Positions 1-6,489 of a stretch of DNA of 16,939 bases are shown here, piece by piece. Below the pieces are notes generated by a model. That model searched no databases. It was not told the DNA's origin and worked only from the letters and a program-made list of their open reading frames with translations. The DNA lies in assembly GCA_964613675.1 (NCBI GenBank), contig CAZTIH010000046.1, forward strand, positions 1 through 16,939, read 5' to 3'. The position numbers and the translations under genes were made by a program. Position 1 is the first letter of the stretch. Each line of letters starts with the position of its first letter. This DNA is from DAIUCA01 sp964613675 (lineage in GTDB: Bacteria; Pseudomonadota; Gammaproteobacteria; Competibacterales; Competibacteraceae).

Positions 1-592
1 AATTGAGGCTTGGGGGTTCATTGGCGACGGGAGTAGAACGATCTGCTGAGGTCGCTTGAGGTGTTTCTGATGCAGAATTTTCACGCATCGTAAGCGTGGA
101 ACGCTCTGCGGAGGCTGCTTGAGATGTTGCCGATTCGGCATCTCCCCCCATCGCATAGGCCGCTACCCCTGCCCCCAAAGCCGCCGCGCCTAATCCCCCC
201 ATAACAGCGGTGCTTGAACTTATGCCAGTGCTTGGATTTGGCGTATTGGGCATGGAATTCGGTGAGGTCGCTTGGGGGCGTCCTGCGAAAAGATTGCGGC
301 GATTAGTGGAATTTCCGGGGCGGGCTTGCTGACGTTGGGGATTGTTGGCCTGGCGCTGCTCACGTTGGGGATTATTGGCCTGGCGCTGCTGACGTTGGGG
401 ATTGTTGGCCTGGCGCTGCTGACGTTGGGGATTATTGGCCTGGCGCTGCTGACGTTGGGGATTGTTGGCTTGGCGTTGCTCACGTTGAGTTAAATGCCAT
501 TCATCATGAGCGGGCGCGTAAAAGGGATTTACTTCAAGGGCTACACTTATCAGGGGCGTGAGTAGCAACCAAAAGACGAAAACCGATTTCAT
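1..592 (-). CDS. Secreted repeat protein, N-terminal 197 residues (3' end off window)
   Basis: I do not recognise this protein. The frame starts at ATG 590-592 behind an AGGA ribosome site about 8 nt upstream and is open to the left edge, so the C-terminus is missing. Visible parts in order: a signal peptide MKSVFVFWLLLTPLISVA (likely cut after Ala18); residues 36-85, five tandem copies of QR(Q/E)QRQANNP plus a partial sixth; a Pro/Ser/Asn linker (about 104-127); a Gly/Ala-rich hydrophobic stretch at 128-149 (MGGLGAAALGAGVAAYAMGG) that could be a membrane segment or glycine zipper; then an Ala/Ser/Thr tail with a looser 21-residue period (QAASAERST..., QATSADRST...). The repeat block is strongly basic and Gln/Asn-rich, so an envelope protein with nucleic-acid or cell-wall affinity is possible, but that is a guess. 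The repeat unit is 30 bp, so other frames stay open here too; the signal peptide and ribosome site identify the real frame. Confidence 0.75.
   Translation of the reverse strand, partial: MKSVFVFWLLLTPLISVALEVNPFYAPAHDEWHLTQREQRQANNPQRQQRQANNPQRQQRQANNPQRQQRQANNPQREQRQANNPQRQQARPGNSTNRRNLFAGRPQATSPNSMPNTPNPSTGISSSTAVMGGLGAAALGAGVAAYAMGGDAESATSQAASAERSTLTMRENSASETPQATSADRSTPVANEPPSLN
338..487 (-). repeat. Five 30-bp tandem repeats (QRQQRQANNP)
   Basis: Five direct copies of a 30-bp unit, in frame with the secreted protein gene. They differ at only a few positions: AAC/AAT Asn codons, CAG/GAG giving Gln or Glu at residue 3, and CAA/CAG with a CGC/CGT wobble at the start. A partial sixth copy follows at 326-337. 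The near identity at DNA level suggests recent expansion by slippage or unequal recombination. Confidence 0.9.
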
Positions 593-627
593 AGGTAAGT
601 TCCTCGCAATATTGTCCAAATACTCAT

Positions 628-675
628 AAAAAAGCCCACTGCACTGCCTAAATTCCGAATCAGTTCATGGGCTTT
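628..675 (-). terminator. Candidate intrinsic terminator after the solute-binding protein gene
   Basis: AAAGCCCA (631-638) and TGGGCTTT (668-675) form an 8-bp perfect inverted repeat with a 29-nt loop. On the minus strand the descending arm runs into six Ts (633 to 628). It sits 28 bp past the stop of the solute-binding protein gene and before the start at 592, which is the right place. The long loop lowers confidence. Confidence 0.5.
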
Positions 676-703
676 GGCCAAACCAGGCTTTTGCAATGAC
701 AGT

Positions 704-1468
704 TTAGTCTGGTAGGGCGTCGTCAAACGGATAAATCTCTGTGTAGCCAGCGTTTTGGTAAAAAGGACGAAGTTCACCACTTTCGTGTAACAATTTCAGC
801 CGTTGGTCCCAAATGTACGCCAAACTCTCACCTCGCTGATTATTCGCAAAAGCGGGATACAGCGGCAAATCCATCACAAAATGCTTGTGAAAGTTCTGCG
901 CATCTACTTCGGTCGATAATCGTTCCAACTCGATTTTGAGTTCTGAATCCGCATCGAGAAGGGCATCAAGGCGACCTCGTTCCAACATCAAAACCCCAGA
1001 ACGACGGCTGGTCAAACGGTAGGGAACGACAGAAACTTCTAAATATTCTTCGTATTGATACTGATTGATCCATCCCAACAATTTTCCTTCTAAAGAGGAC
1101 TTTCCTTCCCAGATGGGAAAATTGGGGGCATAAACCAATGCGCTCACGCGATCTGCGTCGTAGTGCTGTTGGGGAAAAATGGCGAAATCTTCTTCATCCA
1201 GATAAGCCCCCAACCACCCATCCGCTTGCCCCTGACGCACGAGATTGACGGCGCGGGCATAAGGCACTGTGCGAATTTCCACGCGATAGCCAACAGGTTC
1301 GTAAATCAAGCGAACAAGTTCCCAGTAAAACCCGCTGCCATCTTCATTGGTTGCGCCCTCCCAGGCTTCGCTAACAATCAACAGGGTACTTCGCTCAGAT
1401 AAGGCGTCTTGGGCGCTCGCGGTGCTCCCGTAAAGCGCGATACCGCACAAAATTAAGCGAAAAAGCAT
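704..1468 (-). CDS. Periplasmic solute-binding protein (SBP family 3-like)
   Basis: A 254-residue exported protein resembling the extracellular solute-binding family 3 (polar amino acid ABC transporter type). The open frame extends upstream into fdxB, but ATG 1466-1468 is the start: it has AGGAG 8 nt before it and opens a signal peptide, MLFRLILCGIALYGSTASAQ. The mature part starts with a typical lobe-1 strand (LLIVSEAW), followed by GFYWELVRLIYEPVGYRVEI and a PYARAVNLVRQGQADGWLG segment, the usual family arrangement. No permease or ATPase gene is adjacent, so it is an orphan and its ligand is unknown. It lies 74 bp after fdxB in the same direction with no obvious terminator between, so it may be cotranscribed with the nif genes. 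Family assignment is by pattern, not by a search. Confidence 0.75.
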   Translation of the reverse strand: MLFRLILCGIALYGSTASAQDALSERSTLLIVSEAWEGATNEDGSGFYWELVRLIYEPVGYRVEIRTVPYARAVNLVRQGQADGWLGAYLDEEDFAIFPQQHYDADRVSALVYAPNFPIWEGKSSLEGKLLGWINQYQYEEYLEVSVVPYRLTSRRSGVLMLERGRLDALLDADSELKIELERLSTEVDAQNFHKHFVMDLPLYPAFANNQRGESLAYIWDQRLKLLHESGELRPFYQNAGYTEIYPFDDALPD

Positions 1469-1542
1469 GGTATTCACTCCTAAGTTGAGGAACGACCATG
1501 CTAATTCGTTTTTGCGAACTTGTTGTGACATGGGGTTGAGTG

Positions 1543-1842
1543 TTAGGCCGCAGCGGCGGGCGCGTGGGTATGGCAGTTTTTCGGGCACACCCGCGCACAA
1601 GCCCCGCATCCAATGCAATCCATCGCATCTTTCACCGCCATCACCATAGCGTTGTCGTCATCATCTTCCTCTTCGTAGTCATCGCCGAGCACTTCGGCTT
1701 TCTCTAGCAACGTGAAGACATCGCGAGGGCAAACTTTGAAGCATCGTCCACAACCAATGCAGGTATGGGCATCGACGCCCGTGACAAAGGTCGGTGTCCA
1801 GACTGCACCGCCTCGGGTAATACCGGTAATCAGGTCAGCCAC
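1543..1842 (-). CDS. fdxB: Nif-specific ferredoxin III
   Basis: A 99-residue 2[4Fe-4S] ferredoxin of the nif-associated type III family. The first cluster motif has C28, C31, C34 and C38 (CIGCGRCFKVCP), the second C76, C79, C82 and C86 (CIGCGACARVCP), with an extra Cys90. Between them is a very acidic run (about residues 55-63, YEEEDDDDN). The start is GTG 1842 with GGAGG 8 nt upstream; that ribosome site overlaps the last codons of the preceding DUF683 gene, 3 bp away, so translation is probably coupled. Proteins of this family are thought to supply electrons to nitrogenase or to cofactor assembly, and the gene commonly sits in nifENX clusters, as here. The role follows from family and context. 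Confidence 0.93.
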   Translation of the reverse strand: MADLITGITRGGAVWTPTFVTGVDAHTCIGCGRCFKVCPRDVFTLLEKAEVLGDDYEEEDDDDNAMVMAVKDAMDCIGCGACARVCPKNCHTHAPAAAA

Positions 1843-1845
1843 GGG

Positions 1846-2061
1846 TTATGCCTCCACTTTAGCTTGGGCAGCTTTAAGGCGGGCTTCTGCCTCGGCCCAC
1901 GCGACACAGGCGTCATAGGTCGATTGGGATAATTGCGGCAGAACCTCGTAACCGTGAGGCAGCTTATCTTCAACTAAATCATGTAGCTGAGAGGCCCATT
2001 CGCTCACGATGCGCTTAAGTTTTTTGACTTCTTTATCTAACGCTTTGATATCGTCACTCAT
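1846..2061 (-). CDS. CCE_0567/DUF683 family nif-associated protein
   Basis: A 71-residue, mostly helical acidic protein matching the small DUF683 (CCE_0567) family found almost only in nif clusters. Two helices are visible, about residues 4-30 (charged, Lys/Glu/Leu heptad-like) and 47-70 (Ala/Glu-rich), joined by a Pro/Gly turn (KLPHGYEVLPQ); there is one Cys51 in the second helix. Members have been described as coiled-coil metal-binding proteins, but the precise function is unsettled. ATG 2061 has GAGGA about 9 nt upstream. It follows the DUF269 gene by 29 bp and is followed by fdxB after 3 bp, so it is part of the same operon. Confidence 0.9.
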   Translation of the reverse strand: MSDDIKALDKEVKKLKRIVSEWASQLHDLVEDKLPHGYEVLPQLSQSTYDACVAWAEAEARLKAAQAKVEA

Positions 2062-2090
2062 TAGCTTTTATCCTCTTAAAAATCAATCAT

Positions 2091-2567
2091 TTATAAATCA
2101 GCAACCTCGGGAAACTGCTCGATAAGGGCGACCGCTTGATCGACCATTTGGGTGGTGTCTTCATCGAGTTTTTCGATGGTACGAAACCCAAATCGGTGGA
2201 CATCTCTTAACGTCTTAAAGATAACGACCAGACGTCCTACGACAATCAGCGCCTTACCAAACCCTTCATGGCTAATTTGCACCGTCGGCGCCGCCATACG
2301 CCCAGTTCGCTGTTCAATGAGACAGGAAATGCCGTTGTAATAGGCTTTTACCCGCGATAACACGATTTCGTCCGGATCGCCAATGACGGGAATCTCTCGT
2401 GCGCGTTCTTTTGTCACGATGAACGGATCGAGAATCCGCGCTTCACTCCACCCTTCATAGGTGCCGTAAGTGTCGAGGGCACGGAGTTGACGGATCATTT
2501 CCTGGGCGACAGGGCTTTTCAACAAAGGGTGATCGGGGGTAATAGCGAGATCGCTAACTTCAGACAT
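2091..2567 (-). CDS. NifX-associated nitrogen fixation protein (DUF269)
   Basis: A 158-residue protein of the DUF269 family, which is nearly always encoded directly after nifX. Recognisable stretches are the N-terminal LLKSPVAQEMIRQLRALDTYG, the middle WSEARILDPFIVTKE and the conserved ending with GFGKALIVVGRLVVIFKTLRDVHRFGF. No signal peptide or membrane segment is present, so it is cytoplasmic. The biochemical role of the family is not established; a part in FeMo-cofactor maturation is inferred from gene order. ATG 2567 has AGGAG 9 nt upstream. It lies 34 bp after nifX and 29 bp before the DUF683 gene. Confidence 0.93.
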   Translation of the reverse strand: MSEVSDLAITPDHPLLKSPVAQEMIRQLRALDTYGTYEGWSEARILDPFIVTKERAREIPVIGDPDEIVLSRVKAYYNGISCLIEQRTGRMAAPTVQISHEGFGKALIVVGRLVVIFKTLRDVHRFGFRTIEKLDEDTTQMVDQAVALIEQFPEVADL

Positions 2568-2601
2568 GGTTTAGAACTCCTAATGGGGCATAACAGAACA
2601 A

Positions 2602-3075
2602 TTATTCGGCCCACCCTTCGGCTTCCATCTGGGCGAAACGGTCTTGAGCGGGAGCATTTTTCGCTAGGGCTTTTGCGAGCCACGGCGAGGGAGTGGTTTG
2701 GAGTTCGGTTTGTAACGCATTGATTAATTGCATAATTTCGGGTTGCCCTTCTACCTTAACGGGTTGAATACCCGCCGCCAGCAGTTGACGCACTGCGGAT
2801 CCCCCCGCCGCTAAGCAATACACCGCCGCACAGCCTTCCAGAACTTGGATTTTGATCGACAACTTGTCTTCATTGCCGTCTTGGGCAAGTTCCCCAAACT
2901 GAGCGCCTTCCAATAAAGTGAGCTCGGTGGCGCTGATCATGTAGATCGCAAAGGCACTCGACGAGCCAAAATGTTGGTTGACCGTCTTAAAATCATCGGT
3001 AGCAAAGGCAATTTTAATCATCGTAGTACTCTCAGCGTTCTTGGCGACCAGTCGCAGATGGCGTTGCAGACGCAT
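2602..3075 (-). CDS. nifX: FeMo-cofactor precursor carrier NifX
   Basis: A 157-residue protein with the dinitrogenase iron-molybdenum cofactor biosynthesis fold. The core runs from IKIAFATDDFKTVNQHFGSS (about residues 20-39), with the family's HFG signature, to the AVYCLAAGGSAVRQLLAAGI segment. NifX proteins carry NifB-co and later FeMo-co precursors between NifB and NifEN. I choose ATG 3073-3075 because AGGAG lies 7 nt before it; this makes nifX overlap the end of nifN by 44 bp. The open frame extends to 3108 but without a better ribosome site. The inner ATG at 3019-3021 would leave only the core but has a weak ribosome site. A C-terminal extension (SPWLAKALAKNAPAQDRFAQMEAEGWAE) follows the core. 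Confidence 0.93.
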   Translation of the reverse strand: MRLQRHLRLVAKNAESTTMIKIAFATDDFKTVNQHFGSSSAFAIYMISATELTLLEGAQFGELAQDGNEDKLSIKIQVLEGCAAVYCLAAGGSAVRQLLAAGIQPVKVEGQPEIMQLINALQTELQTTPSPWLAKALAKNAPAQDRFAQMEAEGWAE

Positions 3076-4450
3076 GGTCGGTCTCCTGATATTCGAGTTT
3101 TTGCCCATAAATCGAGCGGTAAGGGGAAATGCCTTCGTGGTGACCTAACAGCAGATTGGCTAAATCAAAAATCACTTGGCGACTGCCGGCGTATCCCACC
3201 CACAACCGTTGTGATGCGCCCACTTGGTCATAAAGCGGAAAACCAGCCCTTAATAGCGGCAAATTCAAGCGTTTAGCGGTTTCAACGGCGTGAGAGTTAC
3301 CAATCACGAGCTGGGCATTCTGTTCACGGGCCGCACGCTCTAAATCATCTAAATCCCCGATTTGTACGGTCTTTGCCGCCGCGTATTCCAGATGCTCCGC
3401 TTTTGCCGAACTGATCGCCGCCACCGTTTCCGCCCCCATTTCCGCCAGAAATTGACTCATCGCCACAACGACATCCGGATCAGCAGCCAACGCAATGCGG
3501 CTGAGGCCCAACATAAAGTGACAATCCACCATCGCATCTTGTAAGCGATTGCGGGCTCGTTCCTGCCTAGCGGACACGGGTTGGCCACTTATTTCACTCA
3601 AGGTCATTAGAAACTTGTCCATCGCCTTCAAACCAAGAAGATGGGGAAAATGATGATCGGGCACATGGGTACGTTTTTTGAGTAAATCCGCCGCGTGATG
3701 CAGCGAATGACCAATGACCAGGGTGGCCGCCGCATTGCCGAGTTCGCTAAACGCTTTAACCGGGGTACCGCCCAAAGTTAGGGGGGAGTAATCCGCCTCG
3801 ACTAAGTGACCGTCTAAAGAATCGCTTAAATCGGGCAGCAGAATCGGTGTTAACCCAAACTGTTCGATGATCGTTTTAATCTCATCACCGTCCCCCGGCG
3901 TGAGCGATGATCCCATAAGTACATTGACTTGCTTGGGATTTTTTCGAGGTTCAGTTTGGGCCGTCGCCGCATCGGGAACCAAAACGTCGATCATAGCCGT
4001 CACGGCGGCCGCGTACCCCGATTCCAAACAACCATTAAAATCGGGCGTATTCACCGCAACAATCGGCGTCGAAGCAAATTCGGGATACTGCTGACGAAAC
4101 TCCCTCACAGCACGATGCACATCTGAACCCTGCGTTTCCGCCAGCCCCGTGGTCGGTACCCCAATCAGGGACGGCTTGGACTTGCTGGCAATTGCCCGAA
4201 GTCCTTCAATCACATTGTCTTCCGGGTTCATGATCGTCGATACCTGATCGAGGGCCGTGGTCTGCAACGGAATCGGGTCTCGAAAGTGCCGAACGAAAAA
4301 GACCTTCGCAAAGGCCGTACATCCCTGGGAACCGTGGAACATGGGCATCGCATTTTCAATCCCCAAAAATGCCAGTGCCGCACCCACCGGTTGACTCGCC
4401 TTTAGGGGACTCACGGCAAGGGGTTTATTGCGACGAATGATCTCAGCCAT
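3032..4450 (-). CDS. nifN: Nitrogenase FeMo-cofactor scaffold, beta subunit NifN
   Basis: A 472-residue member of the nitrogenase component 1 family, the beta subunit of the NifE2N2 scaffold on which the FeMo-cofactor precursor is matured. Cys44 in MFHGSQGCTAFAKVFFVRHF is at the same position as the Azotobacter NifN cysteine that binds the interface [4Fe-4S] cluster. Other family landmarks are the GVPTTGLAETQGSDV stretch, the VNTPDFNGCLESGY segment and the C-terminal GYAGSRQVIFDLANLLLGHH region. Length is normal for NifN. ATG 4450 has GAGGAG 6 nt upstream. It follows nifE by 21 bp and overlaps nifX by 44 bp, so the three are translated from one message. Confidence 0.97.
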   Translation of the reverse strand: MAEIIRRNKPLAVSPLKASQPVGAALAFLGIENAMPMFHGSQGCTAFAKVFFVRHFRDPIPLQTTALDQVSTIMNPEDNVIEGLRAIASKSKPSLIGVPTTGLAETQGSDVHRAVREFRQQYPEFASTPIVAVNTPDFNGCLESGYAAAVTAMIDVLVPDAATAQTEPRKNPKQVNVLMGSSLTPGDGDEIKTIIEQFGLTPILLPDLSDSLDGHLVEADYSPLTLGGTPVKAFSELGNAAATLVIGHSLHHAADLLKKRTHVPDHHFPHLLGLKAMDKFLMTLSEISGQPVSARQERARNRLQDAMVDCHFMLGLSRIALAADPDVVVAMSQFLAEMGAETVAAISSAKAEHLEYAAAKTVQIGDLDDLERAAREQNAQLVIGNSHAVETAKRLNLPLLRAGFPLYDQVGASQRLWVGYAGSRQVIFDLANLLLGHHEGISPYRSIYGQKLEYQETDHASATPSATGRQER

Positions 4451-4471
4451 AGATAACTCCTCTAAAACGGC

Positions 4472-5884
4472 CTAGTTTGCGCCGACCGCACGACTCATCG
4501 GGGGGGTAATCCACGGTGCGGGCTGACGAACGGCTGGCCATACAGGGCTTTCCATCGTCAACGCTAACTGCCGAACCAGTTCCAACATACCTTCGTAACC
4601 GGCATAACCAAATTCGCGTTCTTGGTTAATGTCGAGAAAGGGAAGACGGGCCTTTAGCGCGGTGTACATGTTGCGTCCGCCGGCAATCAGAATATCGGCA
4701 CGGTAATCGCGAACCGAATTGAGTAACGCCCGCGGATTACCGTCGTCGATCATCTGTGCGTCGTCCCCCATCAGCTCTCGGATGCGGGCTTTATCCTCTT
4801 CCGTCGATTTTTTGGTCCCGGTGGCTACGACCACCATCCCCAAATCCTGCAAAGCCGAAATTACGGACCACGATTTCACGCCACCGGTGTACAGCAGCAC
4901 CCGCTTGCCCTCCAAACGAGGTCGCCAGACTTCTAATTCACGGCGGATGCGGGCTTCTTCCCGCGTGATGAGGGCTTCCGTGCGTTCGGTGAGATGGGGA
5001 TCGCCGATATGCTTGGCGAAGTCGCGCAGTGCTTGGGAGGTATCGGTAATGCCGTAAAAACTGCCCTCAAACCAAGGGGTTCCAAAGCGTTCCTGAAGTT
5101 TTCGCGCCACATTCAACATCGCCTTAGAACACACCATCATGTTGACCTCAGCACGGTGCATGGTCTGCACTTCGCGGTAACGGGCGTCGCCGGCTAACGT
5201 GCACAGGACGCGAATCCCCAGTTCGTCGAGTAAGGGCAATAGGTGCCAAAGCTCGCCCGCAATGTTGTATTCGCCAATCAAGTTAACATCGTGGACGGTA
5301 ATGCCGAGGCGGATCGCAGAAATGGGGAGAGGATCGGGCTCCCGAGTGCCCACGACATATTCCACCATGGCGTCGCCTGCGATGCGGTTGCCCATATTTT
5401 TCGTGCCGTAAAATCCCGCGCAATCGACGGGGACGACGGGGGTTTCCCAACGGGCCTGGGCCGCTTTACACACGGCGGTTAAATCGTCACCGATGAGGGC
5501 TGGAATACAGGTGTTGTAAACGAATACCGCTGCGGGTTTGAAATCGTCAACGGCCTGTTTAATCGCGTAAAACAGCCGCTTTTCCCCAGATCCCATGATG
5601 ATGTCTTGTTCCGATAAATCGGTGGTCATGCCGATGCGATACAACGACGGCCCCGAAGAACGAGTACCTCGGTTGTCCCATGAACTGCCCGCACAAGCGA
5701 TAGGGCCATGAACGATATGCGCGACATCGGCAATGGGGAGGAGCGCGATTTGGGCGCCATCAAAGGCGCAACCTCCTGCGGTCGCTCCTGGTTTCGTCTT
5801 GGCACACCCCGATTTTTCTTTTTTGTTATGGCTACACGCGGGTTCGTCGAGCAAGGCAGAGAGGTCTTTTTGGCTTTTCATCAT
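4472..5884 (-). CDS. nifE: Nitrogenase FeMo-cofactor scaffold, alpha subunit NifE
   Basis: A 470-residue NifE, alpha subunit of the NifEN scaffold. Cys39 (GGCAFDGA), Cys64 (PIACAGSS) and Cys126 (YNTCIPAL) align, with a two-residue offset, to the Azotobacter cysteines 37, 62 and 124 that bind the NifEN [4Fe-4S] cluster. Cys27 (KSGCAKTKPG) and Cys252 (MMVCSKAM) match the cysteines near the cofactor-precursor site. The GTKKSTEEDKARIRELMGDD and AGGRNMYTALKARLPFLDIN stretches are hallmark NifE sequence. Two ATGs are adjacent (5884 and 5881): GGAG is only 3 nt from the first but 6 nt from the second, so translation may begin at 5881, giving 469 residues. It is the first gene of the unit, about 35 nt from the expected sigma-54 transcription start. 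nifH, nifD and nifK are not in the window. Confidence 0.98.
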   Translation of the reverse strand: MMKSQKDLSALLDEPACSHNKKEKSGCAKTKPGATAGGCAFDGAQIALLPIADVAHIVHGPIACAGSSWDNRGTRSSGPSLYRIGMTTDLSEQDIIMGSGEKRLFYAIKQAVDDFKPAAVFVYNTCIPALIGDDLTAVCKAAQARWETPVVPVDCAGFYGTKNMGNRIAGDAMVEYVVGTREPDPLPISAIRLGITVHDVNLIGEYNIAGELWHLLPLLDELGIRVLCTLAGDARYREVQTMHRAEVNMMVCSKAMLNVARKLQERFGTPWFEGSFYGITDTSQALRDFAKHIGDPHLTERTEALITREEARIRRELEVWRPRLEGKRVLLYTGGVKSWSVISALQDLGMVVVATGTKKSTEEDKARIRELMGDDAQMIDDGNPRALLNSVRDYRADILIAGGRNMYTALKARLPFLDINQEREFGYAGYEGMLELVRQLALTMESPVWPAVRQPAPWITPPMSRAVGAN

Positions 5885-5930
5885 CGGCTCCGAGTTGTAT
5901 TAGCTGTGCTGCGTTTTTTGGAATTGATCT

Positions 5931-5946
5931 GCAACGGTTATACCAG
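5931..5946 (-). promoter_or_regulatory. Sigma-54 (-24/-12) promoter of nifE
   Basis: On the minus strand the sequence is CTGGTATAACCGTTGC, followed by A. The GG (-24) and GC (-12) are separated by exactly 10 nt, and the -12 element TTGCA matches the consensus fully. The -24 element is TGGTAT against TGGCAC, so it is weaker. The predicted start near 5919 leaves a leader of about 35 nt before nifE. Confidence 0.75.
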
Positions 5947-5962
5947 CCTTAATATCTCGCTA

Positions 5963-5975
5963 ATTCAATGAGTTA
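5963..5975. promoter_or_regulatory. IHF-like site between NifA site and promoter
   Basis: ATTCAA-TGAG-TTA matches the IHF consensus WATCAA-N4-TTR with one mismatch. It lies between the NifA site and the -24/-12 promoter, where IHF bends DNA in many nif promoters. The surrounding sequence is A/T-rich, so a chance match is possible. Confidence 0.4.
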
Positions 5976-5988
5976 AATCGGGTTAAAT

Positions 5989-6004
5989 TGTTATAAACCC
6001 CACA
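5989..6004. promoter_or_regulatory. NifA upstream activator sequence (TGT-N10-ACA)
   Basis: TGT (5989-5991), ten bases, then ACA (6002-6004): an exact match to the NifA enhancer consensus. Its centre is about 77 bp upstream of the predicted nifE transcription start, slightly closer than the usual 80-150 bp. Two nearby near-matches (TGT-N10-ACC at 6094-6109 and CGT-N10-ACA at 6109-6124) each have one mismatch and could be weaker sites. Confidence 0.75.
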
Positions 6005-6210
6005 TTGAGCGGTTCATGACCAAAATGCGCGACAAGCCCTGTCCTTCAGAGCGGGGAAGGATAGCGCGGAGGTAAAGTCATCCCCGTCTGGCGTGTCTGA
6101 TTACCTACCGTTAAGGTTTTCACAAATCCATCGCATCTTAATCTTCACGAAAAAGCTCAAAGCCTACCCGTTCGCGCTTATCCCCACGCCTAGCCAAGTC
6201 CAGAAAACTA
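6005..6210. other. Non-coding stretch upstream of nifE enhancer
   Basis: With the nifE control region this forms a 377-bp stretch without a convincing gene (5885-6261). Apart from the control sites it holds a small imperfect dyad (GACA-N5-TGTC, 6031-6043) and a short CCTTC/GAAGG hairpin near 6042-6059. I see nothing coding: the one open frame on the plus strand has no ribosome site and ends inside the neighbouring gene. Confidence 0.5.
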
Positions 6211-6236
6211 AGGAAAAGGGAGAAATGTCTTCTCCC
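6211..6236 (-). terminator. Intrinsic terminator of the small two-gene unit
   Basis: GGGAGAA (6218-6224) and TTCTCCC (6230-6236) form a perfect 7-bp stem with a 5-nt loop. On the minus strand the stem is followed by TTTTCC. It begins 25 bp after the stop of the 74-residue gene and ends that transcript before the nifE control region. Confidence 0.7.
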
Positions 6237-6261
6237 ATCAAATATCGTTTCCGACTGGTTT

Positions 6262-6486
6262 TTATGGACGGGGTGGGGATTGTCGGGGCAAAACCGAGGG
6301 GATCATCAAGGGAATCGCGCCTAATCCTTGCCCGGCGGAACTCAGATAGCTAACGACGGGCTGTCGCAAAATAACGATCAGTCCCGTATCGGTTTCCCGT
6401 GCAAAAAACCATTCCCACTTTTCATTACCCAGCGCATTTAGTCGATTTTCGAGGGCATTGAGGTCTGAAAATGACAATATTTCCAC
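6262..6486 (-). CDS. Small hypothetical protein, 74 residues
   Basis: I cannot assign a family. The product has no signal peptide. Residues 7-42 (DLNALENRLNALGNEKWEWFFARETDTGLIVILRQP) resemble the helix-strand-strand pattern of small DUF4177-like proteins, where an LG...WE turn is followed by a strand ending in Arg/Lys; this is only a visual similarity. The tail (43-74) is Pro/Ser-rich and neutral to hydrophobic. The start is GTG 6486, just 3 nt after the stop of the secreted-protein gene and without a good ribosome site of its own, so it is probably translated by coupling. Codon choice looks like that of neighbouring genes. A terminator follows at 6211-6236. Confidence 0.55.
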   Translation of the reverse strand: MEILSFSDLNALENRLNALGNEKWEWFFARETDTGLIVILRQPVVSYLSSAGQGLGAIPLMIPSVLPRQSPPRP

Positions 6487-6489
6487 TTT

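Noticed and set aside
220..483. Minus-strand frame with SARPTIPNV repeats
   Set aside because: A shifted reading of the same 30-bp array; the true frame starts at 592 with a ribosome site and signal peptide.
272..493. Plus-strand open frame with hydrophobic LLTLGIVGLA repeats, like a membrane protein
   Set aside because: It is the antisense of the 30-bp repeat array; it has no ribosome site, and the minus-strand frame with a signal peptide explains the region.
589..780. Minus-strand 63-codon frame between the solute-binding gene and the edge gene
   Set aside because: It overlaps the 3' end of the solute-binding gene in another frame, crosses the candidate terminator and has no ribosome site.
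1469..1618. N-terminal extension of the solute-binding protein into fdxB
   Set aside because: It would precede the signal peptide and overlap fdxB; ATG 1468 has an AGGAG site.
5708..5971. Plus-strand frame opposite the start of nifE
   Set aside because: It is antisense to well-conserved NifE codons and its promoter; no ribosome site.
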